Source of the DNA: an uncultured Eubacteriales bacterium
GTDB taxonomy: Bacteria > Bacillota > Clostridia > Oscillospirales > Oscillospiraceae
Length of the DNA: 16,540 nucleotides
Assembly: GCA_900545805.1 (NCBI GenBank)
Contig: URAL01000040.1
Coordinates: 1-16,540, forward strand
Direction: 5' to 3'
The position numbers and the translations under genes are program-made. A model generated the notes under the pieces. It did no database searches. It was not told the DNA's origin and saw only the letters and a program-made list of their open reading frames with translations. Shown here piece by piece: positions 13,476 through 16,540 of the stretch (within the stretch, counting starts at the first letter, position 1; each line of letters starts with the position of its first letter).

Positions 13476-14216
13476 TCAGTAGTATCAATGAAGCAGCTGC
13501 TGGAAGCCGGTGTCCACTTCGGTCACCAGACCCGCCGCTGGAACCCCAAGATGGCCGAGTACATCTACATGGAGCGTAACGGCATCTACATCATCGATCT
13601 CCAGAAGACCGTCAAAAAGCTCGAAGAGGCTTACAACTTCGTTCGCGACGTTGCGGCAAACGGTCAGAGCATCCTGTTCGTCGGCACCAAGAAGCAGGCG
13701 GCGGAGGCAGTCAAGGAAGAGGCTTCCCGCGTAGGTATGTACTATGTCAACGCACGTTGGCTCGGCGGCATGCTCACCAACTTCAAGACCATGCGCACCC
13801 GTATCGACCGTCTTGCTCAGCTCAAGAAGATGCAGGAGGACGGCACCTTTGATATGCTTCCCAAGAAGGAAGTCATGAAGCACATGGGCGAGATGGAGAA
13901 GCTCGAGAAGTACCTTGGCGGCGTCAAGGAAATGAAGAAGCTCCCCGGCGCAATGTTCGTCGTTGACCCCCGCAAGGAGCACAACGCTATCGCAGAGGCC
14001 CGCAAGCTGCACATTCCCATCGTCGCAATAGTCGACACCAACTGCGACCCCGATGAGGTCGATTACGTTATCCCCGCAAACGATGACGCTATCCGCGCCA
14101 TTCGCCTGATCGCTTCCACCATGGCAAACGCCGTTCAGGAAGGCCGTCAGGGCGCCGACGCTGAGGTCGAGGAGACCATGGCAGAGGCAGAAGCCGAAAA
14201 GGTAGACGAGGAATAA
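13473..14216 (+). CDS. rpsB: 30S ribosomal protein S2
   Basis: 247 aa. Typical S2 motifs are present: KQLLEAGVHFGHQTRRWNPK, YIYMERNGIYIIDLQKT, ILFVGTKKQA, RWLGGMLTNFKT, PGAMFVVDPRKEHNAIAEA, PIVAIVDTNCDPD and IPANDDAIRAI. S2 joins the 30S subunit late and is needed for S1 binding and initiation in many bacteria. The C-terminus is an acidic tail (VEETMAEAEAEKVDEE). The start at 13473 follows AGGAGG at normal spacing and gives the family N-terminus; longer in-frame starts would translate leader sequence. Confidence 0.99.
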   Translation: MSVVSMKQLLEAGVHFGHQTRRWNPKMAEYIYMERNGIYIIDLQKTVKKLEEAYNFVRDVAANGQSILFVGTKKQAAEAVKEEASRVGMYYVNARWLGGMLTNFKTMRTRIDRLAQLKKMQEDGTFDMLPKKEVMKHMGEMEKLEKYLGGVKEMKKLPGAMFVVDPRKEHNAIAEARKLHIPIVAIVDTNCDPDEVDYVIPANDDAIRAIRLIASTMANAVQEGRQGADAEVEETMAEAEAEKVDEE

Positions 14217-14223
14217 TATATAA

Positions 14224-14384
14224 AGGCAGCTCCAAACAATTGCGCCTGCGATTCCTGCCGGATCTGTTGAGCCGTAAATGCGTTATTCTTTCTCGAAATA
14301 CACAAAGTATTCCATCGAAAGAAAGCCTTTTTACAACTCAAAATCTCTCGGCAGGCACTCTTGGCAAATTGCTTGGAACAGCCT
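14224..14384. repeat. 161-nt near-palindrome between rpsB and tsf
   Basis: Arms 14224-14301 and 14307-14384 are 78 nt each, separated by the loop ACAAA (14302-14306). Reading the right arm as its reverse complement, matching blocks appear in the same order along the whole length: AGGC, TCCAA, CAATT, CCTGCCG, TTGAG, GTAAA, TTCTTTC, AATAC, with mismatches and short gaps between. By eye roughly 50 of 78 positions pair. It holds no gene. Candidate explanations are a decayed miniature inverted-repeat element or a structured regulatory RNA within the rpsB-tsf transcript. Confidence 0.8.
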
Positions 14385-14413
14385 ATGAAGGTCGCTTAAC
14401 TATAAAAAGCAAT

Positions 14414-14440
14414 AAGGGAGCATACCCTGCTCCCTTTCTT
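14414..14440 (+). terminator. Terminator/attenuator-like hairpin upstream of tsf
   Basis: AAGGGAGCA (14414-14422) pairs perfectly with TGCTCCCTT (14428-14436) around TACCC, followed by TCTT. It lies 10-13 nt before the tsf AGGAGG site. No good promoter was seen between this hairpin and tsf, so tsf probably depends on read-through from rpsB, and the hairpin may set the S2 to EF-Ts ratio. Confidence 0.6.
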
Positions 14441-14463
14441 AAATACTGTAGGAGGAAAAAGTA

Positions 14464-15399
14464 ATGGCATTTACAGCACAGGACGTAAAAACTCTCCGTG
14501 AGATGACCGGCGTTGGCATGATGGACTGCAAGAAGGCACTGTCCGAGTGCGACGGCGATATGGACAAGGCCGTTGAGTATCTTCGTGAGAAGGGTCTTGC
14601 AAAGGCAGCAAAGAAGGCCGGCCGCATCGCTGCGGAAGGCATGGCATATGCATCCGTCTGCCCCGAGTGCGGGGTCGGCGCAGTTGTTGAAGTAAACTGC
14701 GAGACCGACTTCTGCGCAAAGAGCGATCTGTTCGTTTCTTTCGTTAAGGATATCTGCAAGGTCGTCCTGAAGGACAACCCCGCAGACGTTGACGCACTTA
14801 TGCAGTGCAAGTACCCCGGCAGCGAGCTGACCGTAGCCGAGACCATGCCCGAGAAGGTCATGTCCATCGGTGAGAATCTCCAGATCCGTCGTTTCGCACG
14901 CTTCGGCGAGAACACCTCCGTCGCTTACGTTCACGCAGGCGGCAAGATCGGCGTTCTCGTAAACCTTGCGGTAGAGGGCGGCATCGACGCTACCGAGGTC
15001 GGCAAGAACATCGCAATGCAGATCGCAGCTCTCAATCCCCGCTTCTGGGATAAGACTCAGGTCACCGAGGATGTCCTCGCAGAGGAGAAAAAGGTTGCAC
15101 TCGCGCTTATGGACAATGACCCGAAGATGGCCTCCAAGCCCGCACAGGTCAAGGAAAAGATCGTCATGGGCAAGCTGAACAAGTACTATGAGGAAAACTG
15201 CCTTATGCAGATGGAGTTCGTTCGCGGCGACCTGTTCCAGGGCAGCGTTGAGAAGTACATTGCAGACGCGGCAAAGAAGCTCGGCGGCAGCATTAAGTTT
15301 GTCGACGCGGTTCGTTTCCAGACCGGCGAGGGCATCGAGAAGAAGGAAGAGGACTTCGCGGCAGAGGTCGCAGCCCAGATGAACATGGGCAAGAAGTAA
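14464..15399 (+). CDS. tsf: Translation elongation factor Ts
   Basis: 311 aa. EF-Ts regenerates EF-Tu-GTP by expelling GDP. The N-terminal UBA-like domain (VKTLREMTGVGMMDCKKALS, DMDKAVEYLREKGL) and the EF-Tu contact motif NCETDFCAKSDLF (usually TDFVAKN) are clear. The core continues to MNMGKK. An odd feature is a CPECG motif (residues 66-70) just before the contact motif; with Cys79 and Cys83 it makes four clustered cysteines. AGGAGG lies 8 nt before the ATG. It follows rpsB as usual, but across a 247-bp spacer, and ends at a strong terminator. Confidence 0.98.
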   Translation: MAFTAQDVKTLREMTGVGMMDCKKALSECDGDMDKAVEYLREKGLAKAAKKAGRIAAEGMAYASVCPECGVGAVVEVNCETDFCAKSDLFVSFVKDICKVVLKDNPADVDALMQCKYPGSELTVAETMPEKVMSIGENLQIRRFARFGENTSVAYVHAGGKIGVLVNLAVEGGIDATEVGKNIAMQIAALNPRFWDKTQVTEDVLAEEKKVALALMDNDPKMASKPAQVKEKIVMGKLNKYYEENCLMQMEFVRGDLFQGSVEKYIADAAKKLGGSIKFVDAVRFQTGEGIEKKEEDFAAEVAAQMNMGKK

Positions 15400-15421
15400 T
15401 TCCTGAATTTGATAAATCAAG

Positions 15422-15452
15422 ATCCGGCAGAGGAAACTCTGCCGGATTTTTT
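15422..15452 (+). terminator. Strong terminator after tsf
   Basis: ATCCGGCAGAG (15422-15432) pairs perfectly over 11 bp with 15437-15447 around a GAAA tetraloop, followed by TTTTTT. Confidence 0.95.
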
Positions 15453-15467
15453 GTGCTTATAGTGCCG

Positions 15468-15803
15468 TTACTCCGGCTTTGCGGGGGGCTCACCGTCGGG
15501 CTTTTGACCGCCGGGCTCACCGGATGGAGGCTGCATATCGCCCATATTTCCGCCGGGCCGGGCACCGGGCTGCGTACCGCCGGAGATGTTTATGACAAAA
15601 TCATAGTTTCCGAGGTCAGAGTTTGCAGCGTTCATACAGTCATCGGAGGAGAGGATCGTGATATCGCCGGAGAGGACATTGAGCTCGGATGCTTCTATTG
15701 TAAGATGCGTGCCGTCTATCTAATATTCTGAGCTTTCGCCGGTGGCGGTGATCGCGCTGTCTGTGAAGGTGAAAGCTGCGTCGGCGGAATAGTTTTTGAA
15801 GCG
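15468..15803 (-). pseudogene. Degraded DUF4353-like carbohydrate-binding protein
   Basis: On the minus strand one frame reads NYSADAAFTFTDSAITATG, a TAG stop (15720-15722), then IDGTHLTIEASELNVLSG, DITILSSDDCMNAANSDLG, INISGG and a Pro/Gly-rich tail (PGARPGG, PPSGEPGGQKPDGEPP), ending at TAA 15468-15470. The SDDxxNAANSDLG and ISGG pieces resemble the DUF4353 (carbohydrate-binding) beta-helix proteins of gut Firmicutes, where they are separated by far longer sequence. The gene therefore looks internally deleted, N-terminally cut near 15803 and interrupted by a stop. No signal peptide or start is visible. The family match is from memory. Confidence 0.62.
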
Positions 15804-15901
15804 GAATTGAAATGAAAAAAACACATATCTTTTTTCTACATAATTTTTGTTCGATCGCAGAGAATAAGGATTGCACAACAAAAATACGGAGGACCAAAGA
15901 T

Positions 15902-16438
15902 ATGAAAGCAACAGGGATAGTCAGGCGCATCGACGATCTCGGCAGGGTCGTTATCCCCAAGGAGATACGACGCACAATGCGTATCCGAGAGGGCGACCCG
16001 CTGGAGATATTCACAGACCGCGACGGCGAGGTAATATTCAAAAAGTATTCGCCTATAGGCGAGCTGAGCGACTTTGCGGCTCAAATATGTGACAGCCTGC
16101 ATCGATCAACCGATGCAGTGGCTGCCGTGTGCGATCGCGACAGCGTTATTGCTGTCTCCGGTGCGTCAAAGCGCGACTTTCTTGAAAAACGCGTATCGCC
16201 CTCGCTTGAGCGAATCATGGAATCGCGCGGCAGCGTGAGATACGACGGCGGCGAGCCCATACACGTCATTGACGGAGACGAACGTTATTACGTTTCGGTC
16301 GCGGCGCCGATCATCAGCGAAGGTGACATACTCGGTTGCGTGATATTCGTAAACACGTCGCCTACCGCAGGCAGTGACATCGAGTTCAAGCTCGCGCAGA
16401 CCGTGGCATCGTTCCTCGGCAAACAGATGGAGAGCTGA
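15902..16438 (+). CDS. spoVT: Stage V sporulation regulator SpoVT
   Basis: 178 aa, the same length as Bacillus subtilis SpoVT. The N-terminal AbrB-type swapped-hairpin DNA-binding domain is visible (MKATGIVRRIDDLGRVVIPK, EIRRTMRIREGDPLEIF, residues 1-50), followed by a GAF-like domain (about 56-178) with SDFAAQICDSL, AVSGASKRDFLEKRVSP and SVAAPIISEGDILGCVIF. SpoVT tunes forespore (sigma-G) genes in Bacillus. The start at 15902 has CGGAGG 9 nt upstream; an ATG 30 codons earlier adds residues without family features. I found no clear sigma-G or sigma-A promoter. Confidence 0.96.
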   Translation: MKATGIVRRIDDLGRVVIPKEIRRTMRIREGDPLEIFTDRDGEVIFKKYSPIGELSDFAAQICDSLHRSTDAVAAVCDRDSVIAVSGASKRDFLEKRVSPSLERIMESRGSVRYDGGEPIHVIDGDERYYVSVAAPIISEGDILGCVIFVNTSPTAGSDIEFKLAQTVASFLGKQMES

Positions 16439-16466
16439 AAAAAAGCAGCCGCTTGGCTGCTTTTTT
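16439..16466. terminator. Bidirectional terminator between spoVT and a convergent gene
   Basis: AAAAAAGCAGCC (16439-16450) pairs perfectly with GGCTGCTTTTTT (16455-16466) around GCTT. It serves spoVT on the + strand and the partial minus-strand gene at 16478 from the other side. Confidence 0.93.
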
Positions 16467-16477
16467 CTTTGGCATTA

Positions 16478-16540
16478 TCAGACCTTTGCCAGGAAGCACT
16501 CCTGACTTTCAACCTCGGAATACAGGATGGCGCCGCTCTC
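16478..16540 (-). CDS. Partial gene, C-terminal 20 codons, unidentified
   Basis: The minus strand is open from the window edge to TGA at 16478-16480, ending in LYSEVESQECFLAKV. The reading is supported by the shared terminator 11 nt beyond the stop, and by convergent placement with spoVT. Too little sequence remains to name a family. Confidence 0.55.
   Translation of the reverse strand, partial: ESGAILYSEVESQECFLAKV

Noticed and set aside
14383..15420. 345-codon minus-strand open frame opposite tsf
   Set aside because: It is fully antisense to an intact EF-Ts gene, spans its terminator and spacer hairpin, and has no family features.
15824..15845. Possible sigma-G promoter before spoVT (CATATCT or CATAATT)
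   Set aside because: Neither -10-like sequence has a matching -35 at the required spacing, so a forespore promoter cannot be claimed.
1..16540. CRISPR array, rRNA or tRNA genes, complete insertion sequence
   Set aside because: No regularly spaced short repeats, no recognisable rRNA or cloverleaf, and no intact transposase were found; the only mobile-element coding trace is the recombinase fragment at 1899-1994.

Overview
The window looks like part of a chromosome from an anaerobic, spore-forming member of the Firmicutes (class Clostridia, probably an Oscillospiraceae/Ruminococcaceae-like gut lineage). This is inferred from gene content: a GlgC/GlgD pair (GlgD is a clostridial and bacillar regulatory subunit), SpoVT, a YlmC/YmxH-type PRC-barrel protein, a Noc/ParB-type protein, consensus AGGAGG ribosome binding sites and GC-rich housekeeping genes. 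No database search was possible.

Region 1 (about 1-4530) is an accessory patchwork. It is bounded by two 74-bp direct repeats (109-182 and 4451-4524; 68/74 identical by eye), each carrying an intrinsic-terminator hairpin. Inside are a minus-strand operon (GNAT acetyltransferase, a frameshifted TfoX-N-domain gene, a DUF3795 protein), relics of a serine recombinase and its HTH partner, a two-gene operon (DUF2975-like membrane protein plus YozG-type XRE regulator) behind a consensus promoter flanked by 17-bp repeats, a TetR regulator with two operators on its own promoter and a half-deleted alpha/beta hydrolase downstream, and the tail of a response-regulator receiver domain. The many truncated genes point to repeated insertion and deletion at a recombination hot spot.

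Region 2 (4689-12084) is a co-directional housekeeping block: prs (PRPP synthetase), pth (peptidyl-tRNA hydrolase), glgC, glgD, glgP (glycogen synthesis and breakdown) and a PfkB kinase of pseudouridine-kinase type that overlaps glgP. It ends at a strong terminator (12052-12084). No glgA or glgB lies in the block.

Region 3 (12085-15452) has a parB/noc-like gene, a ylmC/ymxH-like gene, rpsB (S2) with a consensus promoter and a tandemly duplicated Shine-Dalgarno block, then tsf (EF-Ts). The 247-bp rpsB-tsf spacer is unusual: it holds a 161-nt near-palindrome with two 78-nt arms, followed by a terminator-like hairpin just before the tsf ribosome binding site. I consider this the least explained element in the window.

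Region 4 (15453-16540) has a degraded minus-strand gene with a DUF4353-like carbohydrate-binding sequence, spoVT (sporulation regulator, 178 aa), a bidirectional terminator, and the last 20 codons of an unidentified minus-strand gene.
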